A stretch of 64,000 nt of DNA from Zeimonas sp046347945 (GTDB taxonomy: Bacteria > Pseudomonadota > Gammaproteobacteria > Burkholderiales > Burkholderiaceae_E). Both the position numbers and the translations under genes were made by a program. Shown piece after piece: positions 51,827 to 61,357 of this stretch. The first letter of the stretch is position 1. Every line of letters starts with the position of its first letter. The stretch is taken from positions 62,001 through 126,000 of the forward strand of contig JAXMFB010000012.1 of the NCBI GenBank assembly GCA_046347945.1, read 5' to 3'. The notes below the pieces were generated by a model, which saw only the letters and a program-made list of their open reading frames with translations, was not told the DNA's origin and searched no databases.

Positions 51827-53107
51827 ATGAGCACCAACTCTTCCGAATTCGAACGCGCCCGCAAGGTTCTCGTCGGCGGGGTCAACTCGGCCGTTCGCGC
51901 GTTCCGCGCGGTCGGCGGCACGCCGCGCTTCATCGACCGCGCCGAAGGCGCGTACATGTGGGACGTCGAGGGCAAGCGCTACATCGACTACCTCGGCTCA
52001 TGGGGGCCGATGATCGCCGGGCACTCGCATCCGCACGTGCTCGCGGCGGTCGAGCGCGCTGCCCGGCGCGGGCTCTCGTTCGGCGCACCGAACGTCATGG
52101 AGAGCGAGCTCGCCGAGCGCGTCTGCACGCTGTTCCCGCAGGTCGAGCGCGTGCGCTTCACCAGCTCGGGCACCGAGGCGGCGATGTCGGCACTTCGCCT
52201 GGCGCGCGGCTTCACGCGGCGCGACTCGATCGTCAAGTTCGAGGGCTGCTACCACGGCACGGCCGACAGCCTGCTGGTGAAGGCGGGCTCGGGGGCGCTC
52301 GCCTTCGGCACGCCCAGCTCCGCCGGTGTGCCCGACGACCTGGCGAAGCACACGCTGGTTGCGCAATTCAACGACCTGGCCAGCGTCGAGGCGCTGTTCG
52401 CCGCGCACCCCGGCCGGATCGCCTGCGTGATCGTCGAGCCGATGCCGGGCAACATGAACCTCATCCTGCCTGCGCCGGGTTTCCTGGCCGGGCTGCGCGC
52501 GCTGTGCACGAAGCACGGCGCGCTGCTGGTCTTCGACGAGGTGATGTCGGGCTTTCGCGTGGCGCTGGGTGGCGCGCAGGAACTCGTCGACGTCGTGCCC
52601 GACCTGTCGGCGTTCGGCAAGGTGATCGGCGGCGGGATGCCCGTCGGCGCGATCGGCGGCCCGGCGGCGATCATGGACATGATGGCGCCGCTGGGCCCGG
52701 TCTACCAGGCGGGCACGCTGTCGGGCAATCCGATCGCGATGGCCGCGGGCCTCGCGACGATGGACCTGATCGTCGAGCCGGGCTTCTTCGAGCGGCTCGG
52801 CGCCGGCTGCGCGCGGCTCGTCGACGGGCTGAACGCCGCGGCCCGCGAGGCCGGTGTCGCGTTCTGTGCGCAGCATCGCGGCGGGCTGGCCGGCCTGTAC
52901 ATGCTCGCGGCACCGCCGGCGGGCTTCGCGCAGGTGCAGGCGCAGGACGTCGAGCGCTTCAAGCGGTTCTACCACCTGATGCTCGACGAGGGCGTCTACC
53001 TGCCGCCGTCGCCGGTCGAGGCGTTCTTCTTCTCGGGCGCGCACAGCGACGAGGACGTCGACGCGACGGTCGCTGCGGCCCGGCGAGCGCTGCGCGCGGT
53101 CGCCTGA
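51827..53107 (+). CDS. hemL: Glutamate-1-semialdehyde 2,1-aminomutase
   Basis: 426 aa PLP enzyme making 5-aminolevulinate from glutamate semialdehyde (C5 haem pathway). PGGVNSAVRAF variant GGVNSAVRAFRAVGGTPRFI at the start, FDEVMSGFRVALGGAQ, and the PLP Lys in LSAFGKVIGGGMPVGAIGG. A -10-like TAGACT at 51784 suggests its own promoter. The stop overlaps the MFS start by one base (TGATG). Confidence 0.95.
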   Translation: MSTNSSEFERARKVLVGGVNSAVRAFRAVGGTPRFIDRAEGAYMWDVEGKRYIDYLGSWGPMIAGHSHPHVLAAVERAARRGLSFGAPNVMESELAERVCTLFPQVERVRFTSSGTEAAMSALRLARGFTRRDSIVKFEGCYHGTADSLLVKAGSGALAFGTPSSAGVPDDLAKHTLVAQFNDLASVEALFAAHPGRIACVIVEPMPGNMNLILPAPGFLAGLRALCTKHGALLVFDEVMSGFRVALGGAQELVDVVPDLSAFGKVIGGGMPVGAIGGPAAIMDMMAPLGPVYQAGTLSGNPIAMAAGLATMDLIVEPGFFERLGAGCARLVDGLNAAAREAGVAFCAQHRGGLAGLYMLAAPPAGFAQVQAQDVERFKRFYHLMLDEGVYLPPSPVEAFFFSGAHSDEDVDATVAAARRALRAVA

Positions 53108-54336
53108 TGGGCGCGCCCGCGCCGGCGCGCAGCGCGCCCTCGTACCTGCCGGTGCTGCTGTTCGGGTGCGCGATCCTCGTGATCTCCACCGGCGTGCGTT
53201 CGTCGTTCGGCCTGTTCCTGCCCGAGATGACGCAGGCGCGAGGCTGGTCGCGCGAGACCTTCTCGTTCGCGATCGCGATCCAGAACCTGATGTGGGGCCT
53301 GGGCGGCTCGTTTCTCGGCGCAATGGCCGACAAGTACGGCTCGATGCGAACGCTGCTGCTGGGCGCGGTGCTGTACGTGATCGGCTTTCTCGGGATGGCG
53401 TGGGCCGAATCGGGCGCCGCGCTCTCGCTGTCGGCGGGCGTCGTCATGGGCATCGCGATCGGCGGCACGTCGTTCGGGATCATCCTCGCCACGCTCGGGC
53501 GCATCGTGCCTGCCGAGCAGCGCAGCCTGGCCTTCGGCATCGGGGTCGCCGCAGGTTCGTTCGGCCAGTTCCTGTTCCTGCCGCTGGCGGGCAGGCTGAT
53601 CGCCGCGCTCGGGTGGCAGGCGGCGCTGCTCGTGCACGCGGCGATCGTCGCGCTGATCCTGCTGCTCGCGCTCGGCGTGCGCGGCGAGCACGAGGCCGCG
53701 GCGCGCGCGGGTTCCGTCCGGCTGTCCGACGCGCTGCGCGGAGCGATCGGCGACCGCAGCTTCCACCTGCTGTTCTGGGGCTACTTCGTCTGCGGCCTGC
53801 AGGTCGTGTTCATCCAGCTGCACCTGCCGGCCTACCTGCTCGACAAGGGGCTCTCGGCCAACGTCGGCGCGACCGCCGTGGCGCTGATCGGATTGTTCAA
53901 CGTGGCGGGATCGTTCGCCGCGGGCATGCTCGGGCAGAAGCTCTCGCGCAAGTGGCTGCTGGCGGGCATCTACGTCGCGCGCTCGGTCGTGATCGGCCTG
54001 TTCCTGCTCGCGCCGCTGAGCCAGGCGTCGGTGTACCTGTTCAGCGCGGCGATCGGCCTGCTCTGGCTGTCGACGGTGCCGCTCACCAACGCGCTGGTCG
54101 GCCAGCGCTGGGGCGTGCAGTACCTGGGCCTGCTGGGTGGCGTGATCTTCTTCGGTCACCAGATCGGAAGCTTCCTCGGCGCCTGGCTCGGCGGCCGCTT
54201 CTTCGACCTGTTCGGCAACTACGACTACGCGTGGGCGATGGTGATCGCGTTCGGCGCCTTCGCCGCGCTGGTCCACGCGCCGATCGACCAGCGGCCGATG
54301 GGCGAGCGCCGCGCGCCGGCGGCGGCGCGCGCCTAG
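53107..54336 (+). CDS. MFS transporter
   Basis: 409 aa with 12 predicted helices and the MFS loop motif GAMADKYGSMRTLLLG between helices 2 and 3. The start LLFGCAILVISTGVRSSFGL and the segment FIQLHLPAYLLDKGLSA resemble the oxalate/formate:monocarboxylate-type (OFA/MCT) group. Substrate unknown; it is coupled to hemL. Confidence 0.85.
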   Translation: MGAPAPARSAPSYLPVLLFGCAILVISTGVRSSFGLFLPEMTQARGWSRETFSFAIAIQNLMWGLGGSFLGAMADKYGSMRTLLLGAVLYVIGFLGMAWAESGAALSLSAGVVMGIAIGGTSFGIILATLGRIVPAEQRSLAFGIGVAAGSFGQFLFLPLAGRLIAALGWQAALLVHAAIVALILLLALGVRGEHEAAARAGSVRLSDALRGAIGDRSFHLLFWGYFVCGLQVVFIQLHLPAYLLDKGLSANVGATAVALIGLFNVAGSFAAGMLGQKLSRKWLLAGIYVARSVVIGLFLLAPLSQASVYLFSAAIGLLWLSTVPLTNALVGQRWGVQYLGLLGGVIFFGHQIGSFLGAWLGGRFFDLFGNYDYAWAMVIAFGAFAALVHAPIDQRPMGERRAPAAARA

Positions 54337-54360
54337 CTGCCAGCGGAGGCATCCTGCGGG

Positions 54361-54403
54361 CGCCGCTTTTGCGGCGTGATGGTGCGGCCGCCGCTTTCGC
54401 GGC
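54361..54403. terminator. Two similar hairpins between convergent genes
   Basis: CGCCGC-TTTT-GCGGCG (54361-54376) and GCCGC-TTTC-GCGGC (54390-54403) lie in the 111-bp gap between the MFS and thiolase stops. No long T-tract follows. They may act as a bidirectional terminator or be a small interspersed palindromic repeat. Confidence 0.4.
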
Positions 54404-54447
54404 AAGGTGCGCCGGCCGGAGGAGAGCGGGCCGGCGCGGTTCGGCCG

Positions 54448-55632
54448 TCAGGCGCGCTCGAAGATCGCGGCGATGCCCTGTCCGCCGCCGATGCACATCG
54501 TGACCAGCGCGCGGCGGCCGCCGGTGCGCTGCAGCTCGTAGAGCGCCTTGACGGTGATCAGCGCGCCGGTGGCGCCGACCGGGTGGCCGATCGAGATCCC
54601 CGAGCCGTTGGGGTTGACCCGCGCCGGATCGAGGTCGAGGTCGCGCGTCACCGCCAGCGCCTGTGCGGCGAACGCCTCGTTGGCCTCGACGACGTCGATC
54701 TGGTGCGCCTTCAGGCCGGCTTTCTCGAGCGCCTTGCGCGAAGCGGGCACCGGGCCGATCCCCATGTAGGCCGGGTCGACGCCGGCATGCGCGTACGAGA
54801 CGAGCCGCGCCAGCGGCGCGAGGCCGCGCGCCTCGGCGGCGCGGCGTTCCATCAGCACGAGCGCCGCGGCGCCGTCGTTGATGCCGGACGCGTTGCCCGG
54901 CGTGACGGTGCCGTCTTCCCTGGCGAACGCCGGCTTGAGCTTGCGCATCTCCTCGATCGTCGCGTCGTGGCGGATGTGCTCGTCGGCGGCGAACGTGGTC
55001 GTGCCCTTGCGCGACTTCAGCTCGATCGGCAGGATCTGCGACGCAAAGCGGCCCTCGCGCGTGGCGAGCGACGCGCGCCGATGGCTTTCGACCGCCAGCG
55101 CGTCCTGGTCCTCGCGCGAGATGCCCCACTTCTTCGCGACGTTCTCCGCGGTCACGCCCATGTGGACGTTGTGGAACGGGTCGTGCAGCGCGCCCGTCAT
55201 CATGTCGACGACGCGCGCGTCGCCCATCCGCGCGCCCCAGCGGGCGGCCGGCATCGAGTACGGGCCGCGGCTCATCACCTCGGCGCCGCCGGCGACGGCC
55301 GCGTCGGCGTCGCCGAGCAGGATCGCCTGCGACGCGGAGACGATCGCCTGCATGCCCGAGCCGCACAGCCGGTTCAGCGTCATCGCCGGCACGTCCTGCG
55401 ACAGCCCGCCCTCGAGCGCGGCGACGCGCGCCAGGTACATGTCGCGCGGCTCGGTGTTGATCACGTGCCCGAAGACGACATGCTGGATGTCGCCGGCGCC
55501 GAGCCCGGCCCGCGCGACCGCCTCGCGCACCACCATCGCGCCGAGTTGGGTCGGCGCGTGATCCTTCAGGCTGCCGCCGAAGGTTCCCACTGCGGTGCGC
55601 ACTGCGCTGACGACGACGACTTCACGGTTCAT
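54448..55632 (-). CDS. Acetyl-CoA acetyltransferase (thiolase)
   Basis: 394 aa. Nucleophile Cys in NRLCGSGMQAIV (about residue 89), NEAFAAQAL, the catalytic His in GSGISIGHPVGATGALI and second Cys in ALVTMCIGGGQGIA. A biosynthetic/degradative thiolase II (AtoB/PhaA type). It could feed acetoacetyl-CoA to PHB synthesis, given phaZ nearby, or finish beta-oxidation. Start at 55632 gives MNREVVVVSAVRTAVG. Confidence 0.93.
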   Translation of the reverse strand: MNREVVVVSAVRTAVGTFGGSLKDHAPTQLGAMVVREAVARAGLGAGDIQHVVFGHVINTEPRDMYLARVAALEGGLSQDVPAMTLNRLCGSGMQAIVSASQAILLGDADAAVAGGAEVMSRGPYSMPAARWGARMGDARVVDMMTGALHDPFHNVHMGVTAENVAKKWGISREDQDALAVESHRRASLATREGRFASQILPIELKSRKGTTTFAADEHIRHDATIEEMRKLKPAFAREDGTVTPGNASGINDGAAALVLMERRAAEARGLAPLARLVSYAHAGVDPAYMGIGPVPASRKALEKAGLKAHQIDVVEANEAFAAQALAVTRDLDLDPARVNPNGSGISIGHPVGATGALITVKALYELQRTGGRRALVTMCIGGGQGIAAIFERA

Positions 55633-55697
55633 GGCTTGTCCTCCAGGGGGGATGCGTTCGAATAGGGGATCGAGGGGCGGGGCCGGCGCGCGAGCGC

Positions 55698-56384
55698 TCA
55701 GTGAAGCGTCGCGCCGTTGCGTGCGCGCCGCGTGCGCCCGCGGAACAGCGTCTGCAGCACGCGGGTGGTGCCGAGATTGACCATCGACTGGCCGATCGAG
55801 TGCGCCTCGTCGGCAGCGATGTCCAGCGTGACGTCGGCCCCGGCGGCGCTCAGCCCGCGATAGGCGCGCTGCGCGTGCACGGCAGGAACGAGGCTGTCGA
55901 ACTCGCCGTGCACCAGGTGGATCGTCGGCACGATCCTCTCCTCGGGGGCGATCGGCCGCGCCAGCTGGCCGGCGTACGAAACCACGATCGATGCGAGCGG
56001 CGCATGCGAACGCGCCAGCTCGAGCGCGACGGTCGCGCCCTGCGAAAACCCGATGACGACGGTGCGCGCGCCCTCGATGCCGGTGGCGACCTGCAGGGCC
56101 TCGAGGCGCCGCGCCACGACGGCGCAGGCGTCCTCGATCCGCGGTTGCCGGTCGGCGGATACCCCGCGCGCATCGAACCAGTCCTTGCCGCGATGCGCGG
56201 AGCCGTCGCGAAGCGCCTCGAGGATCGCCGCCGTTGCGCCGGGGAACTTCAGCTGCCAGGCGAGCGCGATCGGCGCGAAGGCTTCCGCGCTCGAGCCGGC
56301 GCCGTGCAGGAAGACCAGCAGGCGCCGCGGGGCCTGCGCCGACTGGGGCGGCAACTCGAGCCACAACTGGCCAGCCCGGTTCAA
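55698..56384 (-). CDS. Alpha/beta hydrolase, carboxylesterase/phospholipase family
   Basis: 228 aa from a TTG start at 56384, chosen because GGAGG sits 9 nt upstream; no ATG is near and the open frame above is antisense to pit. LLVFLHGAGSSAEAFAPIAL, the nucleophile elbow VIGFSQGATVALELA (Ser), Asp in HGEFDSLVP and His in ADEAHSIGQ make the full catalytic triad of the YpfH/EST family. It begins 13 bp after the pit stop, so it forms the last gene of the DUF47-pit unit. Confidence 0.82.
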   Translation of the reverse strand: MNRAGQLWLELPPQSAQAPRRLLVFLHGAGSSAEAFAPIALAWQLKFPGATAAILEALRDGSAHRGKDWFDARGVSADRQPRIEDACAVVARRLEALQVATGIEGARTVVIGFSQGATVALELARSHAPLASIVVSYAGQLARPIAPEERIVPTIHLVHGEFDSLVPAVHAQRAYRGLSAAGADVTLDIAADEAHSIGQSMVNLGTTRVLQTLFRGRTRRARNGATLH

Positions 56385-56397
56385 CTGCTGCGGCCTC

Positions 56398-57408
56398 CTA
56401 CAGGAACTTCGAGCCGATCCACCAGGCGACGGCGGCCATGGCCGCCGATGCCGGAATCGTGAGGATCCAGGCCCAGACGATGTTGCCGGCGAGCCCCCAG
56501 CGCACGGCCGAGAACTTCTGCGACGAGCCGACGCCGACGATGGCGCCGGTGATCGTGTGCGTCGTCGACACCGGGATGCCGAAGCCGGACGCGATGAACA
56601 GCGTGATCGCTCCACCCGCCTCGGCGCAGAACCCGCCGACCGGCTTGAGCTTGGTGATCTTCTGGCCCATCGTCTTCACGATGCGCCAGCCCCCGAAGAG
56701 GGTTCCCAGCCCGATCGCGAGGTAGCACGACAGCACCACCCAGTACGGCGGATGGTGCTCGCCGGTCGAGCTCAGCCCGGCGGCGATCAGCAGCAGCCAG
56801 ATGATGCCCATCGTCTTCTGTGCGTCGTTGCTGCCGTGGCCGATGCTGTACAGCGCCGACGAGGCCAGCTGCAGCCGGCGGAACCAGCGGTCGGTGCTGC
56901 GCGGCGTGGACCGGAAGAATGCCCACGACACCCCGAGCATCAGCGCGGAGCCGAGGATGAAACCGAGCGTGGGCGAGATCACGATGAACAGCGCCACCTT
57001 GGTGATGCCGCTGCCCAGCAGCGAGCCGGCGCCGGACTTCGCGATCGTCGCGCCGATCAGCCCGCCGATCAGCGCGTGCGAGGAGCTCGATGGAATCCCG
57101 GACCACCAGGTGATGATGTTCCAGACGAGCGCGCCGGCCAGCGCGCCGAAGATCACGACGTGGTCGACGACGGTCGGGTCGACGATGCCCTTGCCGACCG
57201 TGGCCGCCACCTTCAGCTCGAACATGAACAGCGCGAGGAAGTTGAAGGTCGCCGCCCAGGCCACCGCCTGGTAGGGCTTGAGCACGCCGGTGGACACGAC
57301 CGTGGCGATCGAGTTCGCCGCGTCGTGGAAGCCGTTCATGAAATCGAACGCCAGCGCCAGCACCACCAGGAACACCAGCACCGAGAAGCTGATGTGCAGC
57401 GTCGTCAT
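56398..57408 (-). CDS. pit: Inorganic phosphate transporter, PiT family
   Basis: 336 aa with about ten membrane helices and both family signatures GFHDAANSIATVVSTG and SIGHGSNDAQKTMGI. A low-affinity proton or metal-phosphate symporter. The start overlaps the DUF47 stop (ATGA), the usual pairing in this family. Confidence 0.93.
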   Translation of the reverse strand: MTTLHISFSVLVFLVVLALAFDFMNGFHDAANSIATVVSTGVLKPYQAVAWAATFNFLALFMFELKVAATVGKGIVDPTVVDHVVIFGALAGALVWNIITWWSGIPSSSSHALIGGLIGATIAKSGAGSLLGSGITKVALFIVISPTLGFILGSALMLGVSWAFFRSTPRSTDRWFRRLQLASSALYSIGHGSNDAQKTMGIIWLLLIAAGLSSTGEHHPPYWVVLSCYLAIGLGTLFGGWRIVKTMGQKITKLKPVGGFCAEAGGAITLFIASGFGIPVSTTHTITGAIVGVGSSQKFSAVRWGLAGNIVWAWILTIPASAAMAAVAWWIGSKFL

Positions 57409-58040
57409 GCGTTCTCGAGCACGACGCCTTCGAGCACGTTGGCGACGTCCTCGCACTTGTCGGACACCGACTCGAGGAGCTCGTAGATCGCCTTGAGCTT
57501 GATGAGCTGGCGCACGTCGCTTTCGTCGCGGAACAGCTTCGACATCGCCGAGCGCATCACGCGGTCGGCGTCGGATTCGAGCCGGTCGATCTCGGTGCAG
57601 ATCTTCAGGATCGTCTCGGCGTTTTCCATGCTGTCGAGCAGGTTCACGGCCGCCTTGACGCGGTCGCAGCACATCTCGTTGATCTCGGCGAGCTGCTGCG
57701 CCTCCGGCGAGATGCGCTGCAGGTCGTACAGCATCGCCGATTCGGCGACGTCCTGGATCAGGTCGAGGATGTCGTCCATCGTCGTGATCAGCTTGTGGAT
57801 GTCGTCGCGATCGAACGGCGTGATGAACGTCTTGTGCAGCAGCGCCACCGTCTCGTGCGTGACCTTGTCCGCGTCCTTCTCGGCGCGGTCGATGGCGTCG
57901 ATGTGCTGGCGGCGTGCCGCGACGTCGCCGTAGTCGCTCATCAGCCTGGCCAGTGCGCGGCTGCCGCTCGCGATCTGGTCGGCGTGCTGGTCGAACAACT
58001 CGAAGAAGTTGCCCTCGCGGGGCATCAGGCGTCCGAACAT
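57405..58040 (-). CDS. DUF47 / PhoU-like protein (TIGR00153)
   Basis: 211 aa, all alpha, with PhoU-like repeats; MPREGNFFELFDQHADQI at the start and HETVALLHKTFITPFDRDDI mark DUF47. Members regulate the neighbouring PiT transporter. The ATG at 58040 begins MFGRLMPREGNFFELF. First gene of the unit. Confidence 0.92.
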   Translation of the reverse strand: MFGRLMPREGNFFELFDQHADQIASGSRALARLMSDYGDVAARRQHIDAIDRAEKDADKVTHETVALLHKTFITPFDRDDIHKLITTMDDILDLIQDVAESAMLYDLQRISPEAQQLAEINEMCCDRVKAAVNLLDSMENAETILKICTEIDRLESDADRVMRSAMSKLFRDESDVRQLIKLKAIYELLESVSDKCEDVANVLEGVVLENA

Positions 58041-58131
58041 GCGGCATTCCCGGGAAGGTGGGCGCCGGGCCGAAACGGGGCGGCGCGCCGGCGAGAGTTC
58101 GCTGCGAAGGGTAACAGAAATGACCCGCAAT

Positions 58132-58575
58132 TCAGCCGGCCGCACCGGCGCCGGCGCGGCGCGCAGCGCATGCGAGGTAGGCTGCCGCGTCGGGCGGCGC
58201 GCCGTCGCGCTGCGAGCGCCAGACCACCTCGGCCAGGCACTCGATGAGCGCGTGCGCGGCCTCGTGCGGCGTTGCGGTGCTGCGCAGCAATCGCTCGAAG
58301 GCGGCCCGGATTCCGGGCGGCTGGTCGACTTGCAGCTGCTCGGCCACCGCGAGGTGCAGCGACAGGTGCAGGAACGGGTTCTCGCGGCCCGATTCAGGAC
58401 CGAAGTCGGCCGCGATCGCCGCTTCGGGCGCCGCGAGCAGCGCGTGGTACTCCGGGTGCAGGAGGATCCAGTCGAGTGCGATCGCCTCCAGCGGGGACAG
58501 CGGCAGGCGCTCGCCGTGCTTGCGCCAGGCCTCGCAGAAAAAGCGGCGGACGTCCTCGCGCGACGGATCGAACAT
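58132..58575 (-). CDS. DUF1841 family protein
   Basis: 147 aa, N-terminal MFDPSREDVRRFFCEAWRKH and a central PFLHLSLHLAVAEQLQVDQP characteristic of DUF1841, with conserved His residues. The family is confined largely to Beta- and Gammaproteobacteria and has no known role. Usually beside nth, as here (36 bp downstream). Confidence 0.87.
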   Translation of the reverse strand: MFDPSREDVRRFFCEAWRKHGERLPLSPLEAIALDWILLHPEYHALLAAPEAAIAADFGPESGRENPFLHLSLHLAVAEQLQVDQPPGIRAAFERLLRSTATPHEAAHALIECLAEVVWRSQRDGAPPDAAAYLACAARRAGAGAAG

Positions 58576-58611
58576 GGCGTTTCGCGCTCCCGGGTGCGCC
58601 TGCGTCGCCGA

Positions 58612-59271
58612 TCACGCGCCGGCCGCGCGCGGCGCGGGTGGCGGCGTCTTGGCTCGGTAGTCGCAGAGGTCGGCGATCGGGCAGCGCCAGCACTGCGGCC
58701 TGGGCGCCTTGCAGACGTAGCGACCGTGCAGGATCAGCCAGTGGTGGCAGTCGTGCAGATACTGCTGCGGGACGAATCGCATCAGCCGCTGCTCGACCTC
58801 GAGCGGCGTGCGCCCCTTCGCGAGGCCGGTGCGATTGGCGACCCGGAAGATGTGCGTGTCGACCGCGATGACCGGCTCGCCGAAGGCGACGTTCAGCACC
58901 ACGTTGGCGGTCTTGCGGCCGACGCCGGGCAGGCGCTCGAGTGCCTCGCGGGTGCGCGGCACCTCGCCGCCGTGCTCGGCCAGCAGGATCTCGCAGGCTT
59001 GCACGATGTGCTTCGCCTTGGACCGGTACAGCCCGATGGTGCGCACGTACCCGGCCAGTCCATCGACGCCGAGCGCGGCGATCGCCGCTGGCGTGTCGGC
59101 GACGCGGAACAGCTCGCGCGTCGCGAGGTTGACGCTTCGGTCGGTGGCCTGCGCCGACAGGATCACCGCCACCAGCAGCTCGAACGGCGTGCGGTACTCG
59201 AGCTCGGTCGTCGGCCTGGGGTTCAGCGCCTTCAGCCGCGCGAAGATCTCGGCGCGCCGCGCGGGATTCAT
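58612..59271 (-). CDS. nth: Endonuclease III
   Basis: 219 aa base-excision glycosylase/AP lyase. The helix-hairpin-helix LPGVGRKTANVVLNVAFGEP carries the catalytic Lys, VDTHIFRVANRTGL the Asp, and the C-terminal cluster Cys lie in CKAPRPQCWRCPIADLC. The start overlaps the rsxB-like stop by ATGA. Confidence 0.96.
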   Translation of the reverse strand: MNPARRAEIFARLKALNPRPTTELEYRTPFELLVAVILSAQATDRSVNLATRELFRVADTPAAIAALGVDGLAGYVRTIGLYRSKAKHIVQACEILLAEHGGEVPRTREALERLPGVGRKTANVVLNVAFGEPVIAVDTHIFRVANRTGLAKGRTPLEVEQRLMRFVPQQYLHDCHHWLILHGRYVCKAPRPQCWRCPIADLCDYRAKTPPPAPRAAGA

Positions 59272-59987
59272 CGATGGCCTTCCGGGCCGGGCCGACGCTC
59301 GTGCGCGGCTTCGGCTGCCTCGGCGTCCACGGGCACCCCGGACAGCCGATGCGCGGCTGCGCGCTCGTGCGCGCGCCGAAGCGCGGCCTCGATCACGGCG
59401 CGCTTGCGTCGCGTGGCATCGTCGCCGCCATCGGCGGCCTGCGCGTCGAATTCCGCGAGCTTGCGCGCTGCGCGCTGCGCGAGCCGCTGGTCGCGCTCGG
59501 CGTGCCGGCGCGCGAGGCGCTCGCGCCGCGCGTCGTGGCGTGCGCGCGCGGCACGGGCGTCATCGTCGCGCCAGGGCGCCTCGCGAGAGAGATCCCGCAT
59601 GTCGATGCAGTCCACCGGGCAGGGCGGTACGCACAGGTCGCAGCCGGTGCACAGCGCGTCGATCACCGTGTGCATCCGGCGCGGTGCGCCGATGATCGCG
59701 TCGACCGGACAAGCCTGGATGCATTTCGTGCAGCCGATGCACAGCGCCGGGTCGATCCACGCGATGCGGCGCGGCTGCTCGACCCCGCAGGCTGGGTCCA
59801 GCGGCAACTGCGCGCGTCCGAGCAGCCGCGCGAGGCGGCCGATGCCATCGGCGCCGCCCGGCGGACAGCGGTTGATCGTTGCCTCACCGGCGGCGATCGC
59901 CTCGGCGTACGGCCGGCAGCCCGCGAACCCGCACTTCGTGCACTGCGTCTGCGGCAGCAGCGCGTCGATCGCGTCGACCGGGTTCAC
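59268..59987 (-). CDS. RnfB/RsxB-like iron-sulfur protein
   Basis: 239 aa from GTG 59987 (overlaps the phaZ stop, GTGA). An N-terminal four-Cys motif QTQCTKCGFAGCRPYAEAI with NRCPPGG (RnfB Fe-S domain), and two ferredoxin [4Fe-4S] sites CIGCTKCIQACPVD and CTGCDLCVPPCPVDCI, then a charged Arg/Ala/Glu-rich tail. No other rnf/rsx genes are near, and the usual N-terminal membrane anchor of RnfB is missing, so it is a soluble ferredoxin-like electron carrier, common beside nth in this order. Confidence 0.87.
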   Translation of the reverse strand: MNPVDAIDALLPQTQCTKCGFAGCRPYAEAIAAGEATINRCPPGGADGIGRLARLLGRAQLPLDPACGVEQPRRIAWIDPALCIGCTKCIQACPVDAIIGAPRRMHTVIDALCTGCDLCVPPCPVDCIDMRDLSREAPWRDDDARAARARHDARRERLARRHAERDQRLAQRAARKLAEFDAQAADGGDDATRRKRAVIEAALRRAHERAAAHRLSGVPVDAEAAEAAHERRPGPEGHR

Positions 59988-61258
59988 GCCACGACGCGCA
60001 ACCTCGACCGCTGCCGGCTCGAAGCGATGAAGTCGCGCACTTCCGGATAGATGATCTCGCGCCAGCGGCGTCCGCTGAAGATCCCGTAGTGGCCCGCGCC
60101 TTGCGCCGTCAGGTGCCGCTTCATCGACTTCGGCAGCCCGGTGCACAGGTCGTGCGCGGCCTGCGTCTGCCCCTGTCCCGAGATGTCGTCGAGCTCGCCC
60201 TCGATCGTGAACAGCGCCACCTTGCGGATGTCGCCGGGCACGACCCGGTGGCGCTTGCCCTCGAACCAGACGTGCCAGCGGCCCAGCGGCAGCGCGTGGT
60301 CCTGGAACACGGTGCGGATCGTGTCCAGGTAGTACTCGGCCGGCAGGTCGAGCACCGCGTTGTATTCGTCGTAGAAGCGGCGATGCACCTCGGCGTCGTC
60401 CAGGTCGCCCTCGACCAGGCTCAGGTAGTAGTCCCAGTGCGAGGTGACGTGCCGGTCGGGATTCATCGCGACGAAGCCCGCGTGCTGCAGGAAACCGGGG
60501 TACACGCGCCGCCCGGCGCCGGGATAGCGTCCCGGCACCCGGTAGATGACGGTGCGCTCGAACCACTCGAAGCTGCGCGTCTGGGCGAGGTTGTTCACCT
60601 GCGTCGGCGAGCGCCGCGTGTCGATCGGCCCGCCCATCATCGTCATCGAGCGCGGCACCGCCGGGTCGCCCAGCGAGGACATCAGTGCGATGGCGCCGAG
60701 CACCGGCACCGTCGGCTGGCACACCGACATCACGTGCACGTCCGGGCCGAGATGCCGGATGAAGTCGATCGCGTAGCCGACGTAGTCGTCGAGCTGGAAG
60801 TTGCCCTCGGCGAGCGGCACCATCCGCGCGTCGATCCAGTCGGTGATGTACACGGTGTGGTCGGGCAGCAACGCGTGCACCGTGTCGCGCAGCAGCGTCG
60901 CGTGATGGCCCGACAACGGCGCGAACACCAGCACGGCCGGGTCGTCGCGGCGGTGCGCGAGCGCGTCCGGCAGCAGGCGCTCGAACTTCAGCAGATGGCA
61001 GAACGGCCGCGACAGCTCGATGCGCTCGACGACGGTGACTTCGCGCCCCTCGATGCGCGTGGAGCGCAGCCCGAACTCGGGCTTCTCGTAGTCCTTGCCG
61101 AGGCGGTGCATCAGCTCGAGCCCGGCCGAGACGCGATTGGCGAACGGCAGGTAGGAGAGCGGGCTGTACGGATTCGTGTACAGCTGGCTCATCGAGTCGG
61201 CCCAGTGCGACAGCGGGTTCAGGAAGGCGCGCTGGGCTTCGCGGATGTCGTAAAGCAT
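59984..61258 (-). CDS. phaZ: Intracellular polyhydroxyalkanoate depolymerase PhaZ
   Basis: 424 aa. The lipase-box serine is replaced by Cys (MSVCQPTVPVL, Cys about residue 180), as in Ralstonia PhaZa1, with Asp in ELDDISGQGQT and His in GAGHYGIFSGRRWRE. Mobilises intracellular PHB granules. Start MLYDIREAQRAFLNPL at 61258 is the family start. A GATAAA-like -10 lies about 25 bp upstream of it. Confidence 0.93.
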   Translation of the reverse strand: MLYDIREAQRAFLNPLSHWADSMSQLYTNPYSPLSYLPFANRVSAGLELMHRLGKDYEKPEFGLRSTRIEGREVTVVERIELSRPFCHLLKFERLLPDALAHRRDDPAVLVFAPLSGHHATLLRDTVHALLPDHTVYITDWIDARMVPLAEGNFQLDDYVGYAIDFIRHLGPDVHVMSVCQPTVPVLGAIALMSSLGDPAVPRSMTMMGGPIDTRRSPTQVNNLAQTRSFEWFERTVIYRVPGRYPGAGRRVYPGFLQHAGFVAMNPDRHVTSHWDYYLSLVEGDLDDAEVHRRFYDEYNAVLDLPAEYYLDTIRTVFQDHALPLGRWHVWFEGKRHRVVPGDIRKVALFTIEGELDDISGQGQTQAAHDLCTGLPKSMKRHLTAQGAGHYGIFSGRRWREIIYPEVRDFIASSRQRSRLRVVA

Positions 61259-61357
61259 TCGGGCTCCGGTTCGGCCACCGATTGCATGCAATTTATCCGC
61301 AGCGTGTTGCGGCGCGCAAGAAATCTTTTCGCACGAACGTGCCGAAAAACCCGCGGT